Shown here piece by piece: positions 25,065-32,422 of a stretch of DNA of 64,000 bases. Position 1 is the stretch's first letter; every line of letters starts with the position of its first letter. The position numbers were made by a program, and so were the translations under genes. The DNA is from Mesorhizobium sp. J8 (GTDB taxonomy: Bacteria > Pseudomonadota > Alphaproteobacteria > Rhizobiales > Rhizobiaceae): positions 3,100,001 to 3,164,000 of the forward strand of contig NZ_AP024109.1 of NCBI RefSeq assembly GCF_016591715.1. The letters run 5' to 3'. The notes under the pieces are model-generated. The model was not told the DNA's origin and made no database searches. It saw nothing but the letters and a program-made list of their open reading frames with translations.

Positions 25065-25448
25065 ATGCTTTCAAGACTCAAACTTCCGCTGCTTTGCCTT
25101 GGCGCGATGGTCTTCTGGTCGGCCGCTTCCCCCGCCTCGGCCGAGGAATGGACGCGCAAGACCGTGCATGGCGGCGAACTGAGCCGCAGCGTCGACCGCG
25201 ACGGCAATACCTACACCGGCTCGACCACGCGGACCGGACCGAATGGCGGCACCTACACGTCGAATTCAACGTGCAAGGCCGGCGTTGTTGACCGCTGCTC
25301 CAGGAGCTATTCTGCCACCGGGCCGAACGGCAAGACCGTTTCAGGTCAACGCTACAGCGCGGCCGGTCCGTTTCGCGGCCGTTCTGTCGGCAGCTTCACC
25401 GGCCCGAACGGCAACACGGTTCACGGCTTCCGCCGTTGGCGCCGCTGA
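25065..25448 (+). CDS. Small secreted protein with GPNG repeats
   Basis: ATG 25065 follows AGAAAGGAAATGAC. The 127-aa product has a signal peptide (MLSRLKLPLLCLGAMVFWSA…ASA) and repeated TGPNG(G/K/N)T motifs (three clear copies plus a degenerate AAGPFRG), with two Cys that may pair. It is very basic at the end (HGFRRWRR). It lies between the EF-hand and ECF sigma genes and is probably co-transcribed. I do not know a named family for it. The open frame extending upstream overlaps the EF-hand gene and is not the real start. Confidence 0.7.
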   Translation: MLSRLKLPLLCLGAMVFWSAASPASAEEWTRKTVHGGELSRSVDRDGNTYTGSTTRTGPNGGTYTSNSTCKAGVVDRCSRSYSATGPNGKTVSGQRYSAAGPFRGRSVGSFTGPNGNTVHGFRRWRR

Positions 25449-25539
25449 CATCTGGTGGTGGACTTGACGTCGGAATTCGTTTTTCTCCCGAGCCGGATCG
25501 TCGCGGATTTCTCCTTCGCCGCCGGAGGCTCGTCGACCG

Positions 25540-26136
25540 GTGCCCGCACCCGTGCGGGATGAAGCTGCCGGTGGCGACGAGGAGCTTCTGGCCCGCATCG
25601 CCGCGGGCAGCCAGGCGGCTTTGTCCGCGCTCATGGCCCGTCACGGCCGTGGGCTGCGGACATTCGCCACGCGCTATCTAGGCCATGCGGCCGATGCCGA
25701 GGACGTGGTGCAGGAGGTTTTCGTGACCGTTTGGAAACAGGCAGCGCGCTTCGATCCCGGCCGGGCGCGCGCCTCGACATGGCTCTACCGGATCACGGCC
25801 AATCGCTGCATCGATCAGCGCCGGCGCCGGGCACTGCGCAATTTCTTCGGCCTGGACGACATCTCCGAGGAGCCGCCCGCGCCGGAGGCGAATGCCGAGG
25901 CCGCGACGGCGGCAAGGCAGGAACTGGCGATCGTGCGCGACGGCCTGTCGCGCCTCCCGGAGCGCCAGCGGATGGCGCTGCTTCTTAGGGCGGTGGGCGA
26001 GCTTGACATCGGTGCGATCGCCGAGGTGATGGGCGCCAGCGCGGGTTCGGTGGAACAGTTGCTCGTGCGCGGGCGCCGTGCGCTCAGGGATCATTTAGCA
26101 GATGCGGCCGGGGGCCGCGAAAGGAAGTCCTCATGA
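25540..26136 (+). CDS. ECF sigma factor
   Basis: A GTG start at 25540 follows GCCGGAGGCTCG. The 198-aa protein has region 2 (LRTFATRYLGHAADAEDVVQEVFVTVWKQA, with the conserved AEDVVQE and the -10-binding WLYRITANRCIDQRRRR) and region 4 (LSRLPERQRMALLLRAVGELDIGAIAEVMG…VEQLLVRGRRAL). Its stop overlaps the next ATG (ATGA). The gene order sigma / small membrane protein / periplasmic Spy-like protein is typical of an ECF sigma with its anti-sigma and sensor, as in Cnr/Nrs-type metal-response systems. The signal is unknown. Confidence 0.92.
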   Translation: MPAPVRDEAAGGDEELLARIAAGSQAALSALMARHGRGLRTFATRYLGHAADAEDVVQEVFVTVWKQAARFDPGRARASTWLYRITANRCIDQRRRRALRNFFGLDDISEEPPAPEANAEAATAARQELAIVRDGLSRLPERQRMALLLRAVGELDIGAIAEVMGASAGSVEQLLVRGRRALRDHLADAAGGRERKSS

Positions 26137-26573
26137 CACGCGAGGAATTCGAGAACAACCGGCGCCGCTTCGGCGAAGACATCGATGCCTGGCCGGCGGC
26201 CTTGAGAGGGCCCGCCCTAGCCTTCATGGCGCTTAACGGCGATGCCGGCGCAGACGCGGCGCTGGACAGGCTCGTGCGGGAGGCCGCGCTGGTCGAGGGC
26301 GACGATCGCGTTTTGGCGCGCAAGGTGCTGGCGCGGATCGATCGCGGCGCGGCGCGTCCTTCGCTGCTGGCGCGCTTCCTCGTCGCGCCGGCCGGCATCG
26401 CCGCTTGCGCCGCGGCCTTGCTGGTCACCGCGACAATCGCCGGTTACCAGGTGGCGCGCGTTCAGGACCAGTCTCAGGATACTGAGCTTCTGGCGCTCGC
26501 CGCGGGCGCCAGGCTTCCCGATGACGGCGGACCTGCGATCGCGGCCGATCCGGGCGAGGGGGATGCGCTATGA
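26133..26573 (+). CDS. Putative anti-sigma factor (single-pass membrane protein)
   Basis: The 146-aa protein has a charged N-terminal cytoplasmic half (MTREEFENNRRRFGEDIDAWP…), one transmembrane helix (VAPAGIAACAAALLVTATIAGY, ~91-112) and a short acidic periplasmic tail. This topology and its position 4 bp overlapped with the sigma gene fit an anti-sigma factor. No zinc-binding HxxxCxxC motif is present, so it is not a ZAS-type. The assignment rests mainly on context. Confidence 0.6.
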   Translation: MTREEFENNRRRFGEDIDAWPAALRGPALAFMALNGDAGADAALDRLVREAALVEGDDRVLARKVLARIDRGAARPSLLARFLVAPAGIAACAAALLVTATIAGYQVARVQDQSQDTELLALAAGARLPDDGGPAIAADPGEGDAL

Positions 26574-26974
26574 CCGGTCGCTCGTGGATCTGGGCGGCGG
26601 TGCTGGTTGTGCTTGCCCTTTCGCTCGCGCTCAACTTCTTCTTCGTCGGCTATGCCGCGCATGGCTTGCGCCAGGCAGCCGTTGCACGGGGGCTTCTGGC
26701 GGAGGTCGCGGGCGCCTATTCGCCTGAAGTGCGCAAGGAGTTCCGCGCGGTCATGCGCGACAACCGCGCCAGAACGTTTGAAGCCCTGCGCGAATTACGT
26801 GCGGCCCGCGCCGAGCTGGCTGCGGCCGAGAAGGCGAAGCCTTTCGACGAGGCGGCGGTCAAGCAGGCGATGGCGACGGTGCGCGCCGCCACGACCAACC
26901 TTCAGGCAACGGTGCAGGACTACCTGCTTGCCGCGATGAAGAACGTCAACGCGAAGCCGGCCGGAGGAGGGTGA
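26570..26974 (+). CDS. Periplasmic heavy-metal-sensor / Spy-CpxP-like protein
   Basis: The 134-aa protein starts with a signal anchor (WIWAAVLVVLALSLALNFFFVGYA). Behind it is a helical periplasmic domain with the pattern of the heavy-metal-resistance (CnrX/Spy-like) family: YSPEVRKEFRAVMRDNRART followed by a long Ala/Arg/Glu-rich helix. It overlaps the previous stop (ATGA), so sigma, anti-sigma and this protein form a tight operon. In CnrYXH the homologous CnrX senses metal and releases the sigma. No obvious His/Met metal cluster is visible here, so it may sense protein or ion stress. Confidence 0.72.
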   Translation: MTGRSWIWAAVLVVLALSLALNFFFVGYAAHGLRQAAVARGLLAEVAGAYSPEVRKEFRAVMRDNRARTFEALRELRAARAELAAAEKAKPFDEAAVKQAMATVRAATTNLQATVQDYLLAAMKNVNAKPAGGG

Positions 26975-27146
26975 GCTTTTCGTCCTAAGCAGTCAGTCCG
27001 TGACGAAAGCAGAATGTGCGCACCCTGGTCCGTAAGAGCAGTACTCCTGGCGATTCATAGCGGGGGAGGGATACCGTGGATCCAGTGGTCTGAGCGTTCG
27101 TCTGCTGAGGGAGTTCTGAAGCGTTTTTCGCGGGTCCAAAGCCAGT
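26975..27146. other. Intergenic region after the sigma operon
   Basis: No coding feature recognised. It ends at the second copy of the direct repeat. Confidence 0.35.
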
Positions 27147-27209
27147 CCCCGCAACCAATTCTATCATAAATCGATAACCGTCCCGGTCTAACCGGGGCGG
27201 TTTTTTGCG
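27147..27209 (+). terminator. Direct repeat copy 2 with strong rho-independent terminator
   Basis: This copy of the 14400-14461 repeat starts CCCCGCAACCAATT and ends in a near-perfect hairpin, ACCGTCCCGG-TCTAA-CCGGGGCGGT, followed by TTTTTT. The two copies are in the same orientation, about 12.7 kb apart, and ~85-90% identical by eye. It may end transcription of the sigma operon and may also be an attachment-site scar. Confidence 0.75.
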
Positions 27210-27630
27210 TTCAGGGGCTAGTCGACGTTCAGGATGTCTGAGTTGCCGCCGGCCCCCCCCCGGCCTCGGCGTTGCTCGCGGCTCGATACGCTAGGTCAGC
27301 CTGTCGCGAGCAACAGGTTCTGGCGGAGGTGTGTCGATCGCCTAAGCCGCGTCACAGAACCTGAACATCATCGGCATGGTGTGGTCGTCTACGGATCGTC
27401 AAGTTCTCCCAAGGCTGCCGGTCGGCAATGCGCCGCAAGGCGGATACGCGTTCTGCCAATATGCGTCTCGAACGCGATGTTGGCCAAACCAATGATTGAT
27501 CGGACAAAACAGCGGCTTCTGCAATTCGTTGTCCGAAGCTCCGCTGACCCAGATGTAGCCGGAATTGATCGCCCCCATTGCGCGCTCCTATTTAATCGTT
27601 ATGATAAAAATCGTCATAGATGGAAAGCAT
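27210..27630. other. Intergenic region with a 10-bp inverted repeat
   Basis: No intact gene. GTTGCTCGCG (27271-27280) and CGCGAGCAAC (27305-27314) form a perfect inverted repeat with a 24-nt loop. Short minus-strand frames near 27400-27570 look vaguely protein-like but are broken. The AT-rich run CTATTTAATCG near 27590 may be the -10 region of the downstream acetyltransferase. Confidence 0.45.
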
Positions 27631-28770
27631 ATGAAAAAAAACTCCACAATCGAGAAGGCGACCGCTGAAGATGTCATCGGCATCGCCAGCTTGCTGAGCT
27701 GGGCCTTCGGCTTCAGCAAGGTGCGTTCACGAGAATACATCGCCAATATCGGCCTTGAAACGCTTCGGCTCATTCGGGGCGAGGACGGCCGTCCGGTGGT
27801 GTGCGCGGGTCTGCTTCAAACGGCGCATGTCTTTCACCGCAAGCCCGTCAAGGCAGCCAACATTGTTCATGTGGCGATCGCGCCGGAATGGCGCGGGAAA
27901 GGACTCGCCGTGCCTTTTGTGGATGCTCTTTGCGACGAAGCGAAGAGCAACGGCGCAGCGATCGCAACGCTCTTTGCCTCCACACGGCCTGTCTACCGCA
28001 AGGCCGGTTTCGAGCTTGCTGGCCACGAGATCGTCTACGAGGCGGCGACGGCGGCACTGCCTTCGGCAAGCCGGCTTGCCTTCGATCGCGTCGAGCTCGG
28101 CGATCCGCGCCTGGCCGTAGCCTATGGCGCAAAGATGCTTGCGGAATCCGGGCTGCTTGAGCGCGCTGCCGCGCACTGGAACGAGTTGCGGCGCGCGCCG
28201 ACCGATGCTCTCGCCGCCTATCTGGCCGAGGGCGAGGCCGCCTATCTGATCCTCGACATGGGCAACGAGGCGCGTCTTGAGGTCCGGGACTGGTTTGCCG
28301 CTTCGCCCGAGGCGGCGCTTGGCCTGCTCTCCTTCCTCGCCCGCTTCCGCTCGGTCTATCCGGCCGTGCGCTGGCACGGCGCTCCGCAGGACGATCTGGT
28401 GGCAGCCATGCCGGACAAGGGCTGGCGGCTTGCGCATCAGGAGGAGTGGCTGCTGCGCGTGCTCGACCCCGCAGCCGCGCTGCGCCAGCGCGGCTACCAT
28501 GTCGACGCCGCCCGGCTCGCGTTGCGCATCGGCGAGGCGCCACCGCTGGAGATCGACATCCGCGCCGGCAAGGCGGAGGTAGGCGAGGCGGCCGGCGCGT
28601 CGGGCGCCGCGTTCTCGGTGCAGCCGACCGCCTTCGCCCAGCTATTCACGGGCTTTCGCAGCGCCGCGAAACTGGCGCAGTATGGCCTCGTTTCCGGCGA
28701 CTCGGATGACATACGCCGCTGTGACCAGCTCTTTGCCGGACCGCCGCCCTGGGTGGCGGAACATTTCTGA
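27631..28770 (+). CDS. Eis-like GNAT family N-acetyltransferase
   Basis: From ATG 27631 (after TGGAAAG; ATG 27601 is an alternative) the 379-aa protein has an N-terminal GNAT domain. Its acetyl-CoA motif A is IVHVAIAPEWRGKGLAVPFV (~72-91), followed by LFASTRPVYRKAGFELAGHE. The middle is a second GNAT-like domain and the last ~100 residues are an SCP2-like sterol-carrier fold (LEIDIRAGKAEV…FAQLFTGFRSAAKLAQYG). This three-part plan is that of Eis/COG4552 acetyltransferases. The substrate in rhizobia is unknown. It lies just upstream of the amino-sugar operon but is separated from it by an intergenic palindrome. Confidence 0.85.
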   Translation: MKKNSTIEKATAEDVIGIASLLSWAFGFSKVRSREYIANIGLETLRLIRGEDGRPVVCAGLLQTAHVFHRKPVKAANIVHVAIAPEWRGKGLAVPFVDALCDEAKSNGAAIATLFASTRPVYRKAGFELAGHEIVYEAATAALPSASRLAFDRVELGDPRLAVAYGAKMLAESGLLERAAAHWNELRRAPTDALAAYLAEGEAAYLILDMGNEARLEVRDWFAASPEAALGLLSFLARFRSVYPAVRWHGAPQDDLVAAMPDKGWRLAHQEEWLLRVLDPAAALRQRGYHVDAARLALRIGEAPPLEIDIRAGKAEVGEAAGASGAAFSVQPTAFAQLFTGFRSAAKLAQYGLVSGDSDDIRRCDQLFAGPPPWVAEHF

Positions 28771-28817
28771 GCATGGTTCCAAAAAGTGGGAACCGGTTTT
28801 TGGACAAGATCATGCTC
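28769..28817. repeat. Rhizobial intergenic palindromic element
   Basis: GAGCATGGTTCC…GGAACC…ATCATGCTC: outer arms GAGCATG/CATGCTC and an inner GGTTCC/GGAACC pairing. This matches the short palindromic repeats common between rhizobial genes (often written GAGCATGATCCCGAAAAGTGG…). It begins inside the Eis stop codon region. A second, longer member is at 33766-33831. Confidence 0.75.
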
Positions 28818-28845
28818 ACACCAGGAATCTTTTGAGGGATATTGC

Positions 28846-29673
28846 ATGACACACGCGCTGATAGCCTCGTTGAGAGCGGCGGCGGGCGATATGACACCGG
28901 CGCTGGCGCGCGTGGCCGAGACGGTGCTGGCGCAGCCCGACGCCACGCTGCGCCAGAGCATCACCGAGCTTGCCGAGACATCCGGATCGTCCGAGGCGAG
29001 TGTCATGCGCTTCTGCCGCGACCAGGGCTTTTCCGGTTTCCAGGATTTCAAGCTGGCCTTGGCCAAGGAACTGGCGACCGATGAGCGAGCGCGCGATAAT
29101 GGCTCTCCTTCCGACGACATCCAGCAGCTGGTCGAAACCGCGATCACTTCACTGCGGGAGACCGAGCAGCTGATCGTTCGCGAAGACGTCGCCGTCGCTT
29201 CGCGAAAACTCCTCGACGCTTCTGTGGTCGAGTGTTTCGGCATCGCCGCTTCCGCCGTCACGGCGCAGTACCTCGCCTACAAGATGACCCGCATCGGCAA
29301 GTTCAGCCGCGCGCTGGGCGACGCGCATCTGGCGGTTATGGCGGCGGGAACCGCACAGCCGGGGACGGTGCAGGTGGTGATCTCGAGCTCCGGCTCGACC
29401 ATCGACGCCGTGCGCGTCGCTGATCTCGCCCGCTCCAAGGGCGCTTTCGTCATCGGTATCTCCAACCGCTCGAAGAGTCCGCTGATCGCCGTCTGCGACC
29501 TGGCGTTGATCGCCTCCTGGCCGGAGACGCCGCTCACCGGCGGCGCCTTCCCATCGAAGATCAGCCAACTGCTCATCGTCGATGCGCTGGTCGCCGAGAT
29601 GACCAGGCAGGATCCGAAGCGGTTGGTCGAGCTCAGCCGCACGGCGGAGGTCGTGAGTGACCGCAGCTTCTGA
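28846..29673 (+). CDS. RpiR/MurR-family transcriptional regulator with SIS domain
   Basis: From ATG 28846 (GAGGGATATTGC ribosome-binding region) the 275-aa protein has an N-terminal RpiR helix-turn-helix domain (SITELAETSGSSEASVMRFC at ~42-61). Its C-terminal SIS sugar-phosphate-binding domain follows, with VECFGIAASAVTAQYLAYKM and VQVVISSSGSTIDAVRVADL. RpiR proteins sense phosphorylated (amino)sugars. As the first gene of the kinase-epimerase-dehydrogenase-ABC cluster, it is probably its local regulator, with ManNAc-6-P or GlcNAc-6-P as a likely effector (inference). Its end overlaps the ROK kinase by 17 bp. Confidence 0.9.
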   Translation: MTHALIASLRAAAGDMTPALARVAETVLAQPDATLRQSITELAETSGSSEASVMRFCRDQGFSGFQDFKLALAKELATDERARDNGSPSDDIQQLVETAITSLRETEQLIVREDVAVASRKLLDASVVECFGIAASAVTAQYLAYKMTRIGKFSRALGDAHLAVMAAGTAQPGTVQVVISSSGSTIDAVRVADLARSKGAFVIGISNRSKSPLIAVCDLALIASWPETPLTGGAFPSKISQLLIVDALVAEMTRQDPKRLVELSRTAEVVSDRSF

Positions 29674-30568
29674 TGCGCCGGTGCTCGCCATCGATATCGG
29701 CGGCACCAAGATCGCGACAGCCGAAGTGCGTGGCGGCAGGATCGCCAACCGCCGCCAGGCGCCGACGCCACGCACCGGCAGGGGTGACGACCTGATCGCG
29801 GCCATCGCTGGGCTTGCGCCGAAAAGCGGTTTTGGCGCGGTGGCAGCCGCCACCACCGGCATCGTGCGCGACGGCGCGTTGACGGCGCTGAACCCCGAAA
29901 CCCTGCCGATCGAGGACGGTTATCCGATTGCCTCGGCGATCGAGCGCGCTTTCGGCATGCCGCCGCTCGTCGTCAATGACGCGCAGGCAGCCGCCTGGGC
30001 CGAATTCACGATCGGTGCCGGCAAGGGTCATCGGAACTTCGCCTTCTTCACCGTCTCCACCGGCATCGGCTGCGGGCTGGTGATAGATGGCCGGCTGGAA
30101 AGCGGCGCGACCGGGCTCGCCGGCCATGTCGGGCACACGCGCTCCGAGCCCGGCGGCATCCTGTGCGGCTGCGGCCGGCGCGGCTGCCTGGAGACGGTCG
30201 CCTCGGGTACGGCGCTGGCGCGGCTGGGCAGCGCGCGCCTTGGCCGCAAGGTAACGGCGCCGGAGCTGTTTGCGGCGGCGGAACAAGGCAACGGCAATGC
30301 CGCGGAAATCATCGCCGGCGCGGTCGCAGCACTGGTCAACGCCTTTGCCGACCTGACGGCCTCGGTCGATGTCGACTGCTTTGCCGTCGGCGGCGGCGTC
30401 GGCCTCGCCGGCGGCTTCATCGAGGCGCTGCAGGCGCGTTCGCTCGACCTGCCGCCGGTCTTTCGGCGTCCTATCGTCGCCGCCCAAGCCGGCGCCGATG
30501 CCGGTCTGCTTGGCGCGGCTATGCTGGCGCGGTCGAAAAGCCATGACGGAAATTTTCATCGAATATAG
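29657..30568 (+). CDS. nanK: ROK-family sugar kinase, likely N-acetylmannosamine kinase
   Basis: GTG 29657 overlaps the RpiR gene. The 303-aa protein has the ATP-binding phosphate-1 motif AIDIGGTKIATAEV (~11-24), the ROK signature with zinc-binding residues GHVGHTRSEPGGILCGCGRRGCLE (Cys at CGCGRRGC), and a GGGVGLAG C-terminal motif. Asp in VVNDAQAAA is the probable catalytic base. Directly followed by a NanE epimerase, so ManNAc (or another N-acetyl-hexosamine) is the likely substrate. A glucokinase role is less likely given the context. Confidence 0.85.
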   Translation: MTAASDAPVLAIDIGGTKIATAEVRGGRIANRRQAPTPRTGRGDDLIAAIAGLAPKSGFGAVAAATTGIVRDGALTALNPETLPIEDGYPIASAIERAFGMPPLVVNDAQAAAWAEFTIGAGKGHRNFAFFTVSTGIGCGLVIDGRLESGATGLAGHVGHTRSEPGGILCGCGRRGCLETVASGTALARLGSARLGRKVTAPELFAAAEQGNGNAAEIIAGAVAALVNAFADLTASVDVDCFAVGGGVGLAGGFIEALQARSLDLPPVFRRPIVAAQAGADAGLLGAAMLARSKSHDGNFHRI

Positions 30569-30633
30569 ATTGTTGACAAAAACTTTCATCTGCGCTTGGT
30601 TAGAGTGGTAATGCTCTTCCAGGAGATGCCCCA

Positions 30634-31350
30634 GTGCAGGCCAAGCACGGTGATTTGCTCGCCACACTCGATGGAACGCTGGTCGTGTCGTGCCAGGCCG
30701 AGGCCGGCCTGCCGCTCGATGCTCCCGGCCATATCGCGGCCATGGCGCGCTCCGTCGTCTTGGGCGGCGCCGCTGGGGTGCGCATCGAAGGCGCGGCCAA
30801 CATTGCCGCCGTCCGCGCCGCAGTCGAGACACCGCTGATCGGTCTGATCAAGGCAAGGCGCCACGACACCGAGGTTTACATCACACCGACGCTCGACGAC
30901 GTCGCCGCCGTCGTCGAGGCCGGCGCCGATATCGTCGCGATCGACGCCACCGCCCGGCCGCGCCCAGCCGAGCTGAAGGCGATGTTCGCCAGCATCGCGG
31001 CGAGGGGGCGGCTCTCCATGGGCGACGTCGCCACGCTCGATGAAGGCCGGCGCGCGCTCGATGCCGGCGCTGACCTCATCAGCACCACCATGGCCGGCTA
31101 CACAAACTATTCCAGCGACCAGCGCGGCCCCGCCTTCGCCCTGATGGAGGAACTCGCCCGTGCCGGCCTGCCTTTCGTTGCCGAGGGGCGCATATGGTCG
31201 CCGCACGAGGCCGTCCATTGCTTCGAGCTCGGCGCCCGCTTCATCGTCGTCGGCGGCGCCATCACCCGGCCCGACGCCATCACCCGCCGCTTCGCCGACG
31301 AGGTCGCCGCTTCGAGTGCCCGTCCGCAACTGAGAAGGAACCCGACATGA
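30634..31350 (+). CDS. nanE: N-acetylmannosamine-6-phosphate 2-epimerase
   Basis: GTG 30634 follows CAGGAGATGCCCCA. The 238-aa protein is a TIM-barrel NanE family member with VVSCQAEAGLPL at the N-terminus (QA motif), GVRIEGAANIAAVR, PLIGLIKARR, the catalytic-type strand IVAIDATARPRP and MGDVATLDEG, GADLISTTMAGYT, and a phosphate-binding end FIVVGGAITRPDAITRRF. It converts ManNAc-6-P to GlcNAc-6-P. The stop overlaps the next ATG (ATGA). No NanA lyase, NagA or NagB is in the window. Confidence 0.92.
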   Translation: MQAKHGDLLATLDGTLVVSCQAEAGLPLDAPGHIAAMARSVVLGGAAGVRIEGAANIAAVRAAVETPLIGLIKARRHDTEVYITPTLDDVAAVVEAGADIVAIDATARPRPAELKAMFASIAARGRLSMGDVATLDEGRRALDAGADLISTTMAGYTNYSSDQRGPAFALMEELARAGLPFVAEGRIWSPHEAVHCFELGARFIVVGGAITRPDAITRRFADEVAASSARPQLRRNPT

Positions 31351-32363
31351 TCAAGCGCCGTCGCGTCGCCGTCATTGGTGCAGGCTTCATGGGCTCCATG
31401 CATGCCGGCATCTTCGCCAACATGGTGGGCTCCGAGCTCGCGGCCATCGTCGATCCCAACCGCGCGCTGGCCGAGGCCGTGGCGGCCAAGGTGCCGGGCT
31501 GCAAGGTCTATGACAGCCATCAGGCGTTGCTCGGCTCGGAACGCGATCTCGATCTAGTCTCGATCTGCACGCCGGACAATCTGCATCTGGCGCCCGCCGT
31601 TGCAGTGGCCGAAGCCGGCATCAACGTCTTCGTCGAGAAGCCGATCTCCTCCAAGGTCGACGACGCCCAGGCCATCATCGCGGCTTGCGAGGCGGCGGGC
31701 GTAAAGCTCGGCGTCGGCTACCTGCTGCGCTTCGATCCGCGCTACGCCGCCGCCAAGGAGCTGATGACATCGGGCAAGATTGGTGAGCCGATCCACATCT
31801 ATGCCCGCCGCAACAGCGCCCGCACCGAGGGGCCGAAGCGCTATGGCGGCAAGCTGCCGCTGGCGCTGCATGTCACCGTCCACGACGTCGACATGGTGCT
31901 GTGGATGCTCGAGGGCCAGCAGCCGGTGTCGGTCTATGCGCAGCAGACCGACAAGCTGCTGGGTAGCTCCGGCACACAGGACAGCATCGCGGCCATCGTG
32001 CGCTTTTCCGGCGGCACGGTCGTCAATTTCGAGAGCGCCTGGTCGCTGCCCTCCGGCGCGCGTCACATGATCGACGCGCGCATGGAACTTATCGGCACCG
32101 ACGGATCCTTCGAGGTCCAGTGCGGCGACAGCGGGCTCTATTTCGCCAGCGACGAGACGTCGCGCGAGATCGATACCCAGCACTGGCCCCAGCTCAACGG
32201 CCGTATCGACGGCGACCTCGCGCGCCAGCTCGGCGGCCTCATCGACTGGCTGGGCGGCGCGGCGATGCCGATCGCCACCGGTCGGGAAGCCCTTCGTTCG
32301 CTCGAACTCACCCTAGCCATGATGCAGTCGGCACAGAGCGGCGAAATCGTACGCCTCGGTTGA
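31347..32363 (+). CDS. Gfo/Idh/MocA family oxidoreductase
   Basis: The 338-aa protein has an N-terminal Rossmann fold (RRVAVIGAGFMGSMHAGIFA) and the family motif VFVEKPISSKVDDA with the conserved E-K-P. The C-terminal alpha/beta domain has GYLLRFDPRYAAAKEL and ALHVTVHDVDMVLWML, whose H-x-x-H-D pattern marks the substrate/catalytic site. It is an NAD(P)-dependent sugar dehydrogenase type. The 4-bp overlap with nanE and the adjacent importer suggest that it acts on the imported sugar. The exact substrate is unknown. Confidence 0.88.
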   Translation: MIKRRRVAVIGAGFMGSMHAGIFANMVGSELAAIVDPNRALAEAVAAKVPGCKVYDSHQALLGSERDLDLVSICTPDNLHLAPAVAVAEAGINVFVEKPISSKVDDAQAIIAACEAAGVKLGVGYLLRFDPRYAAAKELMTSGKIGEPIHIYARRNSARTEGPKRYGGKLPLALHVTVHDVDMVLWMLEGQQPVSVYAQQTDKLLGSSGTQDSIAAIVRFSGGTVVNFESAWSLPSGARHMIDARMELIGTDGSFEVQCGDSGLYFASDETSREIDTQHWPQLNGRIDGDLARQLGGLIDWLGGAAMPIATGREALRSLELTLAMMQSAQSGEIVRLG

Positions 32364-32422
32364 ACTCAACTGACGGCGCTGTTGCAACGAGGCCAGACGG
32401 CCCAACAATGGGAGACGAAAAC

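Noticed and set aside
26985..27167. Minus-strand 60-codon frame after the Spy-like gene
   Set aside because: No ribosome-binding site, no family resemblance, and it runs into the direct repeat.
27147..27209. A complete tRNA gene
   Set aside because: Only a 3'-end-like CCCCGCAACCA plus terminator is present. No cloverleaf can be formed upstream here or at 14400.
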